Source of the DNA: Heterobilharzia americana
Lineage: Eukaryota > Platyhelminthes > Trematoda > Strigeidida > Schistosomatidae
NCBI GenBank assembly: GCA_944470555.2
Contig: OX104129.1
Location: 47,463,998-47,527,997, forward strand
Direction: 5' to 3'
Length of the DNA: 64,000 bases
Shown: in pieces, positions 37,401 to 45,760 of the stretch
Layout: every line of letters starts with the position of its first letter
Position numbering within the stretch: the first letter of the stretch is position 1
Program-made: the position numbers and the translations under genes
The notes under the pieces: model-generated
Told to the model about the DNA's origin: nothing
The model's input: only the letters and a program-made list of their open reading frames with translations
Databases searched by the model: none

Positions 37401-38655
37401 TAATCTTCCTGATTGTGGTCGACTGGATCATGCAGCAAACAGTGGGGAGCGAGAAGAGGGGGATACGCTGGCTGGACTGCGGAAAAGAACCTAGAAGGTC
37501 TGGATTTCGCCAATGACTTGTGTCTGATGTTACACAAACTTGAAGATCTAACAAGTTGGCAGAAGGGGCGGGGCAGCGAAGACGGGACTTCAAGTGAATA
37601 TAGAGGAGACAGAGGTGATGAAGATACCGCACCAACAACACCACCACCAACAACAAACTCCAATCACCATCAACGGGAGAAACTTAAAGGAAGTAACCTC
37701 CTTCACCTATCTAGGAAGCACTGTTTCAACTACAGATGGCACAGACGAAGATGTCAAAGCCAGCCAGGATCGTAAAGCAAGACAGGCGTTCATTAGCCTG
37801 AAACTAGTGTGGGGATCTTCTGGACTCAGCATGTGGAACAAGATCCGGATTTTCAACACCAACGTCAAGTCAAGTCAGTGCTTCTGTGTGGTTCAGAGAC
37901 TTGGCGCGTTACGAAAGGGATTTCCAACAAACTACAGACATTCATCAGCAACTGCTTACGCTCGCTACTGAAGATCAGATGGCCAGAATAGTCGGAATAA
38001 GCAACAAGGAACTCTGCTTGGGAACGAACCAACCAAGAACCTATCACCCAACAAATATGCAGAAAGGAGTGGAGATGGATTGGGCATACACTGAGAAGGC
38101 CGGGTGGGGACATCACGTGTCAGGCCCTCGAGTAGAACCCCCATGGGAAGCGACGAGTTGGACATCTGAGGCGAGGGTGACATGGAGGAGATCGTGCGAG
38201 GGGGAAATGAGGGCTTGTGGGCTGTCATGGTGCCAGGTTCAAAAGATTTCAGAGAACAGAGTTCACTGGAGACGTGCTACTGAAGCCCTATGTTCCATTA
38301 GGAACCCAAGGGACTAATAAATAAAAATATAAGTACTTAGGTACTGTCCGAGAAACTACACAACTCAGTGGCTTAGGACGTTATCAGATATCGCTTAGAA
38401 ATGAAGCCAGTGGCGGTCATGCTGCAGCTTCCTTCTATCTTCTGTTGCTGAAAAGTAATGGATGCTTTGCTTTGAATGAATCTCACTGACTGGCTTTCTG
38501 AAATTTCTATCCTTATTGTATCTCTTCCTTCTTATTTATCCACTTCCTTTTGCTTTGTCTTCAAAATAGTTATATTATTTCGTGTGACCCATTTCTTCGT
38601 GCCCTTGCTGTACCATATTTGTGCTCCAATGATGATGATGATGATGATGATGATG

Positions 38656-38706
<51 letters not shown>

Positions 38707-41700
38707 GAAATAACAATAGTAATAATAGTAAGCTTAAGTACTGTGCATAACTTGTAGATGTAATGAAATGCACGAAACAGTGTAGTGAAACGCTATGACA
38801 TTGTCTCCTAGCTGCAACTATCAAATTGATGCATCATTCAACTGAATTTTCATACCAGTTAAAACCAAAGAATAAGCTGATTATGGAAACTACTAGTGAC
38901 TAAGTACTACTGAATGAATTTTTTTCCTCGAAAGAACAATTACAAATCTCACTTACGTGTACCCAAGTTGGTAATTCCACGACTATTCGCCTTCTGAACA
39001 CTTGACACAAAGTGATCAATCAGCTGCATACACAAACTGCTTATTTGTTTCCATAACACAGGGCGACCACCTTGAAAAATAATAGTAAGGGATTTAACCA
39101 TTGTTTATGTCATTTGTAGGAAGAGTAGCATTAAATTGGAAAGACGTCATTGGTTGGCTTCTGCTCTTCGCTCCTGTATGATTTCTACTCACGCCGTCAT
39201 TAGTTTTCTTCATTATATATAATCGAGTTTTATCCGACTAAATGATACGATGTGAGACATGACTTATTCGCCAGTCTTCTTGGCTAATTTACATTTCGGG
39301 GATAGTTGTAAGCAGGGTGGAGTTAGTTAGTCGTCTGTTAGCCATCGCTTATCTACAACCTGCCAATATCGTATCCATATCCACCTTTCCCATAAACTGT
39401 CAGTCCACCATCTTCCAGCATAATCCATCAGCCGGTATTGCTTCAAAACACTTGATCAGCGACCAGGTGTGTTTACAACCAGCTTAGACTTGTCATCTTT
39501 TTAAACTATAATTTTAATACACAGCTGTGACCACATGGTTTTGACTCTCGACAATCAATTACCGTAACGGTCCAATTTCCCACATAGCAATCAGATAGGT
39601 ATATTGTTGCTAAGTAGTAGTGTCCTTATCAGTACTGTATATCACTCTTTTGCAAACATGCAGCTCATATAAAATGAAATATAATACTGAGATAAATTAA
39701 AAGGTATGTCTATGAAATAAGACGACACTTGAAGGGAGACTAGTATATCTAGTGGGTATAATTATCTACGGTAAATATAGCAGCCAAAAGCTGACACCAC
39801 TTTGAACAATTTTCAAGCTTTCTACATACATTGGGTGATGATTGAAGGTGAAATGAAAATTTAATTTGGACCACTGCCGGATTCGAATCAGCGACAATCG
39901 GGTTTCCGGTCCAATGCTTTCTCTCTACCAAGAGAGCTATGAAATCCATTTATCTCACTTTAGGTCAAGATGAAATTGAAACATCACCTCGTTCATATGA
40001 CTAAGTGGTACTATAGGGGCTTATTAAGGATTCGTCTTTGAAGCTACTGAAGTATTCCGATTATAAATAAACTCGGCTGCTATATTACTGAAAAGTTGAT
40101 TCAGATGTGCTGCTCAAGTTAAGATCACGGGGGGTTTTGCAAATTTTAAAGAGCTGATAATGGATATTTATTGTGTCACGACTAGAAATCCAGGTGGCAA
40201 CGTTTCTTTAGAAGGAGAAATCCCGAAGTTACACACCTCGTCACTGAAACGTTTACGTATAATTTATCTTATCAGAACCAGTGAAGGCAACCTACTAACT
40301 GTTAAGCATTATTACACAACACCAACATGACTACTTCACAGTCTGAACTATGTAAATTAGTCCACCATACATTCAAAGTAATGACACCGTGGTCGACTGT
40401 GTAAATTAAGCTGGCAATGTCCATCTGGCTGCTGTGCACTAGATGGAGAGAAAAGGTTACGAATCTGTCACGTGGACAAATTTTAAAACGAACGATTTGT
40501 CTTCAACTAGTCCTTTGGTTACTATGGATTATAGGGTTGTTTGTCAACTAAAAAACATTCTAGTTGCAATAAGCCGTTCTAAAGATGGCAGACTGGAACC
40601 AAGTTGGAGAATCGGAACCACGAAGTCATGCTTTTCTTGACCCTAAATCTCGATAACAAATACGAGGTCCTACCTCATAGTTTAAAAACATATCAAGTAA
40701 AGAAAAACCAGCCTTATCAAACTATTTTTACACCATTGCAAGCTTTTGGGGATTACTTTTGGTACGTTGTTCTTAAAGTAGAGTTAGGTCGGAGAAATCT
40801 AATACAGATCTGCCGTTTAGTACTAGCGTTTAACAAGATATTAGCCGCAACTACTGAACTAACTCTGAAACCAGAATACGTCAGAAGGCCTCAAAGAACA
40901 TAAAACTCATACCACGATTTCTACGCCCACGACAATAAACACATTTTAGTTTTTGTCCACAGATAACAAGTGAACATATGACAGTCTTAATCATTCTTAT
41001 CTTGCATTCCGTGTTACTACATCATGTATATTGAGTAGGCATGCACACGGAACTATAATACAAAAATTTGTTGAGAAAATTAATGAGAATAATAAACATA
41101 CCTAGGTGACTGAGAGAAAATATTGACGACCTGACAGACTGATTGATGGCCACCAAGTCAGCTAATCTTTCCAAAGCCAAATGCTGCAAAATTATTTTTA
41201 CATGCAACAACTTACTTGTTCGAGGGGATCGCTGGAATTATTTAGAATCCCTTGTACTGAATACGAAGGCTTAAGAACTGATGATAAAGGAATATCAACA
41301 GGCTAGAAAGTATTCCATTAGCAGAAAAAGAGGTTACCTTGATAAACTGTGATTTTAGGACGTCGACAGCACAGCTCCAGGAGAACTGTAAGTGGAAACT
41401 TGTAAAAAACATTAGGAGTAGTAATCGACAGTCTAGGACGAGCCATAAAAATGACACTCTGGTGCAAATTATTGAAGAAAAAAAACGAACATACTTTCGC
41501 GACAGATGACACAAGACATTGGGGAACAAGGCATAGATTGGTAGGAAGTACACTATCCTTCCAATAGTTGTAAGAAGACGAGTCAACATATGTTCTTTCG
41601 CGATAACAAACACGTTACCCTGTTACCACTAAAGTAAAATATATTAAACATACCATTCGGTTTGAGTAATTTAAGGTGAATCTATTGAGCGTAAGGACTG

Positions 41701-42312
41701 TGAGACAAAACATGAAGCCCATAAATGCTCCACAAGTAGTTAGTATATACGCTTTTTGGTTAACTGAAGGGCTAAACAGGTCACGGTGTTAGATAAATGA
41801 CGTTACAAATGATCGTATTCGAAGAAAGAAGAATACTCATCAGAGGCTAAAATCTTCACCACCACAAAGCTGTTCATGGCACCTAGCATCACACTTGACA
41901 TAAGCACTCTGAAGTCGCTCCATGTGAAGAAAGCCCCACAAACCTGATAAGTCTTACGAACAATACGGTCAGTTACTAACACATAAGAGCATATATGAAT
42001 AATACCTGACAACCTAGAACGGGACATATGAGTTATCATACCAACGATCAAACAATTGCATGCTATCCAAAAGATCTTTGGGGTAACCATTATATCCAGG
42101 AATGTTGCTTAACATTAGAAATGGAACAAATGTCATAATACCTGTAATCCAAAGCCATGGTGGACTGAAGCTGATATTTTGTATGAATATTAATAGCACC
42201 AATACACAACTACTAATTCCGCATGCGATAAGACATGATAAAACAGATCTGAAACGAAGTTCCTGACACTAATCAATCTAACGAAGCTTAAACTAACAAG
42301 TGCCAGTGACAT
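18585..42312 (-). CDS. NDC1: NDC1, transmembrane nucleoporin (12 exons, complete)
   Basis: NDC1 is the conserved multi-pass membrane protein that anchors the nuclear pore complex in the pore membrane. I joined twelve exons whose splice phases all agree: 42298-42312, 42042-42262, 41807-42013, 41654-41771, 41338-41619, 41216-41302, 41102-41183, 38957-39070, 27752-27930, 23573-23848, 22811-23043 and 18585-18669. They give 1899 nt, or 632 residues; from memory the human protein is 674. Residues 6 to about 280 are rich in hydrophobic segments, as in the NDC1 membrane domain. Recalled similarities to human NDC1 include TTCGAFMGFMFCLTVLTLNR (about residue 158), LNNSSDPLEQHLALERLADL (about 302), FSLSHLGGRPVLWK (about 332) and VIIWAIEILACL with EDPFGSVQQ (about 490-510). 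All introns are GT-AG. The first exon (five codons) and the exact start are the least certain parts. Identity is strong; family alignment was from memory. Confidence 0.9.
19015..19056. repeat. (ATT)n microsatellite
   Basis: About 14 perfect ATT units, located in the last NDC1 intron. The poly-Asn frame on the minus strand is an artefact of this repeat. Confidence 0.9.
19195..19300 (-). mobile_element. RTE-like (second family) 3' remnant
   Basis: The gaccgattttcagccgtcac stretch and the following ccaccactgattcc-like text resemble the LGDMA...NQWLETL region of the second RTE family in reverse (compare 10555-10625). It is short and diverged. Confidence 0.4.
19296..19597. repeat. Imperfect palindrome of about 300 bp (fold-back)
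   Basis: The left half 19296-19435 is complementary to the right half 19455-19597. Strong blocks are ttgattgttatctatctttg (19322-19341) against caaagatcgataacaatcaa, tagctacatccaac (19386-19399) against gttggatgtagcta, and gtggaatt against aattccac at the centre. The loop is about 20 AT-rich bases. No flanking direct repeat is evident. It lies in the last NDC1 intron. Confidence 0.85.
19600..20039. other. NDC1 intron 11 spacer, nothing recognised
   Basis: Sequence between the palindrome and the RTE-like element. No feature seen. Confidence 0.35.
20040..22595 (+). mobile_element. RTE-like retrotransposon, second family (5'-truncated)
   Basis: Runs from the end of the endonuclease (SNHALVRARI, where SDH is expected) through a linker (KKSQWISAASSELMDARERL) to the RT: LKRGRAAGPDGLTPEVYKNG, QAGFRPGRGCIDQIFTLRQV, VFLDLKAAFDSVHREFL, SGVRQECPLSPFLFNF and ECADDIVLLGG (ADD retained). 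Next come YLGSRTNPGGSVVDEIS and WLGHVLRMPSHRLPRHTM, a 3' UTR and a GATGGTGATGATGAT tail. Stops at about 20712, 20876, 21341 and 21400 disable it. It sits antisense in the last NDC1 intron. Confidence 0.85.
22811..23043 (-). CDS. NDC1: NDC1 exon 11
   Basis: A 233-nt exon with acceptor CACAAACAG and donor GTAAGTTTCG, phase 0 to phase 2. It encodes about residues 528-605, including YYRFASDPSLPWRVYATFCW, which corresponds to the YKTLRFAFRASLKTAIYRI region near the human C-terminus. Confidence 0.85.
23573..23848 (-). CDS. NDC1: NDC1 exon 10, C-terminal conserved domain
   Basis: A 276-nt exon, phase 0 at both ends, with acceptor CACATTACCAG and donor GTATATTT. It carries the most recognisable NDC1 block: VIIWAIEILACL followed by EDPFGSVQQSLGQIL. 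This parallels the human WALEGLSHLV...EDRFGVVQTTLPAIL segment. Confidence 0.9.
25383..25418. repeat. (TA)n microsatellite
   Basis: About 18 TA units in NDC1 intron 9. The flanks ggatat and gtatatcc extend it as a short inverted repeat. Confidence 0.9.
26545..26640 (-). mobile_element. RTE-like (second family) 3' remnant
   Basis: The minus-strand translation WRLWTLDNMAENWSQWCR resembles the LETLGDMAxNxSQW segment at the end of second-family ORFs. It is a short relic. Confidence 0.45.
27752..27930 (-). CDS. NDC1: NDC1 exon 9
   Basis: A 179-nt exon with acceptor GGCCTACAG and donor GTATGTTC. It begins with the last two bases of a proline codon and ends in phase 0. It encodes a polar, poorly conserved linker (about residues 376-435), followed by NLMNAGRQLFSK, which leads into the C-terminal conserved domain. 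The match to the variable middle of NDC1 is weak; the exon is supported mainly by its splice sites, its phase and its reading into exon 10. Confidence 0.75.
28178..30363 (+). mobile_element. RTE-like retrotransposon, copy C: both ends intact, RT deleted
   Basis: The 5' end aligns with that of copy D (cctcgcct...actagttcactagttactag). The 3' end has the usual C-terminal block and STRNPRD-like text. At about 29598 the sequence jumps from the linker (equivalent to 36605 in copy D) to just after the FADD region (equivalent to about 37570), losing about 965 bp, that is nearly all of the RT. Flanks aacctagcctt (28165-28175) and aacctagtctt (30364-30374) form an 11-bp target-site duplication with one mismatch. 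The endonuclease motif is also mutated (LMGDMKAKLG). Confidence 0.85.
28397..28413. repeat. (CT)n short repeat
   Basis: Expanded CT run in the 5' part of RTE copy C. Copy D has only a few CT units at the same place. Confidence 0.8.
30375..31035. other. NDC1 intron 8 spacer, nothing clear
   Basis: No ORF or repeat recognised, apart from possible weak continuation of the second-family RTE remnant near 30950-31035. Confidence 0.35.
31036..31370 (-). mobile_element. RTE-like (second family) linker remnant
   Basis: The minus-strand translation SKRQWVSTTSSELIDAIRLI and PAGSDHNKRRKKL parallels KKSQWISAASSELMDARERL and PAGSEYNEERAQL of the 20040-22595 copy. Only this part of the element is recognisable. 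Confidence 0.65.
31371..35059. other. NDC1 intron 8, unrecognised part
   Basis: About 3.7 kb of AT-rich sequence. No exon-like segment, repeat or RNA gene was recognised on either strand. Confidence 0.4.
35060..35073 (+). repeat. Target-site duplication, left (RTE copy D)
   Basis: AAGTACTTAGGTAC. The same 14 bases occur at 38331-38344, immediately after the element's 3' tail. Confidence 0.9.
35074..38330 (+). mobile_element. RTE-like retrotransposon, copy D, full length (3257 bp)
   Basis: Flanked by a perfect 14-bp duplication, so both ends are fixed. About 250 bp of 5' UTR begins with an inverted AACTAGT/ACTAGTT motif. Next come the endonuclease (VNVGTWNVRTM, EVLGICESGWNG, QCYA), a linker and the RT (LLKCGKAAGPDGIPPKALK, NFIDFEKAFDSVNREVIWKL, GVKQGCLLSPIIF), then the C-terminal domain, ending RNPRD and ataaaaatat. 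Broken by a D-to-K change in GDMN (MGKMNAKLG), a TAA at about 35816, a stop-containing insertion near 36922 and the ctgg duplication near 37470; FADD has become FAND. It sits antisense in NDC1 intron 8. Confidence 0.9.
35270..35817 (+). pseudogene. RTE copy D endonuclease domain
   Basis: An AP-endonuclease N-terminal half: VGTWNVRTMFEPSKAAQIAN (Asn), EVLGICESGW (Glu), then a frame break near 35660 before PTNNAEQEKKEEFYRQL and ILMGKMNAKLGVDN. Lys replaces the catalytic Asp, and TAA follows at 35815-35817. The later SDHYLV motif is at about 36058-36075 in another frame. Confidence 0.75.
38331..38344 (+). repeat. Target-site duplication, right (RTE copy D)
   Basis: AAGTACTTAGGTAC, identical to 35060-35073. 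Confidence 0.9.
38629..38705. repeat. Compound (GAT)n(AAT)n microsatellite
   Basis: About nine GAT units followed by about sixteen AAT units, in NDC1 intron 8. The poly-Asp/Asn and poly-Ile open frames here are artefacts. Confidence 0.9.
38957..39070 (-). CDS. NDC1: NDC1 exon 8
   Basis: A 114-nt exon with acceptor TTTTTCAAG and donor GTAAGTG. It takes the split glycine codon from exon 7 and gives the GGRPVLWKQIS segment, equivalent to the PGGHPHNW-type motif that follows FSLSQ in vertebrate NDC1. It ends one base into a codon, which matches exon 9. The intron before it is about 2.0 kb and the intron after it about 11.0 kb, so this exon would be easily missed by gene finders. Confidence 0.85.
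39071..41101. other. NDC1 intron 7
   Basis: A 2.0-kb intron containing the tRNA-like SINE below. The plus-strand open frames at 40443-40640 and 40604-40903 have no recognisable domain and lack supporting signals. Confidence 0.5.
39740..39950 (-). mobile_element. tRNA-derived SINE-like element
   Basis: On the minus strand, an A-box-like tagctctcttggtagaga (from 39939 down) and a B-box gattcgaatcc (39879-39889) lie about 35 nt apart in a tRNA-like order, with a weak anticodon stem between them. The body continues past the tRNA-like head toward 39740. The pseudo-frame (HWTGNPIVADSNPA) is the kind seen repeatedly in translated SINEs. No intact acceptor stem, so it is not a working tRNA gene. The 3' limit is uncertain. 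Confidence 0.6.
41102..42312 (-). CDS. NDC1: NDC1 exons 1-7: membrane domain split by micro-introns
   Basis: Seven exons (15, 221, 207, 118, 282, 87 and 82 nt) are separated by six GT-AG introns: 42263-42297 (35 bp), 42014-42041 (28), 41772-41806 (35), 41620-41653 (34), 41303-41337 (35) and 41184-41215 (32). Each intron either holds an in-frame stop or must be removed to join NDC1-like sequence, and the phases on both sides match. The exons encode residues 1-337: hydrophobic helices, then the start of the soluble half (LALERLADL). The ATG at 42310-42312 opens a five-codon first exon. An alternative acceptor six bases earlier would add two residues. Exon 5 contains a further possible 36-bp intron at 41459-41494 that keeps frame whether spliced or not. 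Confidence 0.85.
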
Positions 42313-42665
42313 GTCCTTCCTGTGTGTTATTCTTAAGACCAGCACTCTGCAGAACTAAATAAAAATCCGAGCCTACGCACCGGCTGACCTATTTTGTCTT
42401 CCCACTTAGGTGCACTCGGTCAGTTGGATAGTATATTCAAAGATCTGAACCCGCCACTTTCAAACATTATTGGCTCAGGTTAAAGAGTGGTTCCTAAGGT
42501 CAACCTTATAACTAATAGAGTAAAAAACTAGTTGAAATAAAAGTACTTATCAGCTGTGTTCAATCCCTAGTTAAGTAACTCTTGTTCACAATCCAAAGTA
42601 ATCGTTCTGATGAAGAATGGTGTTATGGGTCAAGAAATAAACCTAACGAGGTGGAAAACCCGAAA
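42313..42665 (-). promoter_or_regulatory. Presumed NDC1 promoter/5' UTR interval
   Basis: About 350 bp lie between the NDC1 start codon and the first recognisable base of the Gypsy remnant. No TATA box, CCAAT box or other clear motif stands out. The assignment rests on position only: any core promoter must lie here or inside the retroelement. Confidence 0.3.
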
Positions 42666-45600
42666 TAGTGCTGGTTTTACAACACCTATGGAAAAGAAGC
42701 GGGAAAATGTCGGCATCCACTCCGTTTCAACATGGACACAAACTTGAGAAACTTTCACGTCAACCGTGGCCGACGGAAACAGCTGTTTGGTTTGCGTCAC
42801 CAATATAAAAATTGAAATTCACTACCTCGTCGATACCAATAGAGAAGTTAGCGTCATTCCAGTAACGACAAAGGAGCGTCATCATGACTCATCCTTCGAT
42901 CCTCATACGGCTAGTGGCAAGGCGGTGGAACCACTTGGGAGAAGGAACGCCCACCCCAACTTAGGTTTACATAAACCTATTCACTGGATTTTCCTCCTGG
43001 CTGATGTTTCTATGCCCATCATTGGCATGGATTTGCTGAGCCGTTGCGATCTACCTGCAGGTGCTCGTCGTCGATGATTGATGGATAACAACACAAGTTA
43101 CCTATTAGCGGCACCACCTACGTAGGTCCGGTTCAGCCATCGTTAGCAGCAAACAATCAGGCGACGTGTCCTATCGGGTAGTGTTAGGGAAATATTCGGA
43201 GTTACAATGACCGACGCGTACTTTTCCGTGCATATCAGCAATGTCATGCGTCACACCACAACCACAGGTCCACCTGTGGCATCCAAAGCACGCCGTCTAG
43301 CCCTTGATAAGCTCGAAACGGTGAAAGGTGAGTTCGACCACATGCTCTAACTGGGCATAATCAGACCTTCAAGTGGTCCTTGAGCATCATCACTGCACAT
43401 GGTTACCAAAAAGGATAGCAACGACTAGCGCCCAACTGGTGACTACCGATGGCTTAAAGTCAAAACAACACCGGACTGCTGCCCGATACATCAGGTTTAC
43501 GACTTAATTGTGCCGTAATGCAGAATTAACATATTCTCCAAAATGGGTCTGGGCCAAAGCGTATAATCAGATGCCCATAGCAACAGAAGATACCGCTAAA
43601 ACAGCCATTATTACTCCATTTTGGTTTGTCTGAATTCCTGCGCACGCCATTTGGTCTTCGGAACGTAGCACAAACATTCCAAAGCTTTATGGATGATGTC
43701 TTCCGTGTTTTCGATTTTATCCACGTCCACATCGATGATTGTCTCATTGCGAGTCCAGATAAGGAAACTTGCCTTGAAAATTTAGACCTCGTTTTCGGTA
43801 GACTGAGGGAACGTGGCATCACAGTCAACATGCAGAAGTGTGAAACAGGAGTTTAATCGCTCGGCTCCTTTGGGCACACCATTGACAACAAAGGTATGTG
43901 CCCATTGACAGATAACGTGGTGGCTATCATGGACTATCCAGAGCTGGCCCCAAGAAGCAGCTCCGCACTTTGAATGGCCTGGTGAGTTATTACCGGAGGT
44001 TTATCCCCAACTGTGGCCCTCTCATGAGATCACTTGCAGACCTACTGCAAGGGCTACGAAGTACGTGACTCTGGAAAATGTGAATAGGTCAAACAAGCCC
44101 CCCCAACGCGACCACGCTTACGCATCGCGGCTCCAAAGCTCCATTGAGCACTGCCCTTGATACGTCTGGCTCGGCAATCAGAGCAGCTTTACAGCAGTTG
44201 ACTGGCAACCTATGGCAGCTTTAAGCCGTTTACTCGAAGCGACTGCAGGGGCAAAAACGGTATGCAGTATATTTAGTAGGGAACTCCTGGCTGTGTACTG
44301 TTTTGTGTGTCATTTTCGACATTCAGTTGAAGATTGTGACTTCACCGTTTTCACAGGCCACAAACCGCCGACTTTCTCTCTTGGCTCAGCATCTGATATA
44401 CACTCCCCGTGTGGGTCGCGACAACTGGATCACATTTTCCAGTTCACGTCAGACATCCGCCACATTTCTGGGGCGAATAACTCCGTAGCCGACGCGCTAT
44501 CTCGAATAGCTCCTGTAAACCGTATCGAAGTTGATCTAGTTGAACTAGCTCGGTGTCAAGCCGAAACTCTTCAGCTGAGCCATGAGTTAACGTCCACAAC
44601 TCTCAAGCTACAACTGTGTCCAGTGGGATCGGGTAACGATGCATTTTTATGCGATGTCTCTGCTAGTCAACCACGCCTAATAGTTGTGAGGAGATATCGA
44701 CGCAACGTCTTCAATACGTTGCACGAACTATCCCACTCAGGTGTACGAGCCACTATCAGGCTTATTGCACGGGGTTTCTGCTGTCCTGGAATAAACACGG
44801 ACGTTGAGAAGTGGGCTCAGTCGTGTTGAGCTTGTCAGGAGTGCAAAGCGAGGCGACATACGAAAGGCTTTTTAGGTTCTCTTCCAACCCGAGACATGGG
44901 TTTCGGCCACGTCCAATAGATATTTTAGGACCTCTACCAGGATCTACTGGATGTGCTTATCTTTTCACCTGCGTCGATTGTTCTACGAGATGATCGGATC
45001 GATTAGGGATATTACTGCTTAAAGTGTTACTCGTGTTTCCGTAGAAGGGTGGATGGCGAACTTTGGACGTCCATCTTACGTGACAACCAATCGTGGGTGC
45101 CAATTAGTGTGGATCGTTTCTTACTTTAGCTGTTTTTTTAGGTTGCGATCGGTTTCGAGTGACAGCCTAGCATCCACAAACGAATGACACGGCCGGAAGT
45201 TTCCGTCGACAACTGAAAGCTTTCCTTTCTCTCGCAGGCATTCCTCAGTGGACCTAGGCTTTGCCTCTGGTCCTACTGGGTATCCGTAACGTGTTGAAAG
45301 TTGATGTTGGGTGTGCCTCTGCAGAACTCGTCCATGGGACTACTCTCCGGCTAACATGTGAGTTCGTTTCCCCTTGAACTTTCAAACATGCTTTCGATGG
45401 GAAACCTTACGCGACTGAGCTTACAAACGCAATGCGTTCAGTTAGTCCTCGAATAACGGATGTCTTCGTTCACCCCGTTTTACAAAAGATATCACATGTG
45501 TTCATTCACCACCACACCGTTCGTCGACCACTTGAACCACCTTGCAATAGATCATTCAAAAAGATTAAGCAACACGAGAAATTCTATATTATTGAGCGAA

Positions 45601-45760
45601 ACGGATGTGAAGATACGGTTAGTTTCGACAGTTGGAAACCAGCCTATTCCAAGGGCAACCACGTTATAAGTGACGTTTCAACTCACCACAGCCGACCGGC
45701 AGATAGCCCAATTATCGAAAGCCCTGACGGTGTGCCTGATAACACACAGGTACAATAACC
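42666..45760 (+). mobile_element. Gypsy LTR retrotransposon remnant, CsRn1/Boudicca-like
   Basis: Domains in order: retropepsin (42766-43077), with YLVDTNREVSVIP where LVDTGAEVSVIP is expected, and IIGMDLLSRCDL; RT (about 43200-43860), with LRTPFGLRNVAQTFQSFMDD and VHIDDCLIASPDKE (IDD kept) but many stops; RNase H (about 44150-44520), from LDTSGSAIRAALQQL to ISGANNSVADALSR; integrase zinc finger (44690-44840; ELSHSGVRA, SC.ACQEC); a decayed integrase core; and a GPY/F-like tail (45530-45640; KFYIIERNG, WKPAY). Gag and a 5' LTR are not seen. The family assignment is inferred. Confidence 0.8.
42766..43077 (+). pseudogene. Gypsy retropepsin domain, active site mutated
   Basis: About 100 residues with the overall retropepsin layout: YLVDT, SVIP, then LGLHKPIHWIFLLADV and PIIGMDLL. 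The catalytic D-T/S-G is DTN here, so protease activity is unlikely. Confidence 0.7.

Noticed and set aside
38550..38757. Open frames coding poly-Asn/Asp or poly-Ile
   Set aside because: They are simply the (GAT)n(AAT)n microsatellite read in different frames; the same holds for the poly-Asn frame at 18953-19147.
39865..39950. A functional tRNA gene on the minus strand
   Set aside because: A and B boxes are present, but the anticodon stem is weak and there is no acceptor stem. A SINE head fits better.
41242..41512. Alternative reading frame 41318-41512 as the NDC1 frame
   Set aside because: It was considered because the phase fits one possible acceptor at 41278. The acceptor at 41303 gives phase 0 with the hydrophobic NDC1-like frame and a 35-bp intron like its neighbours.
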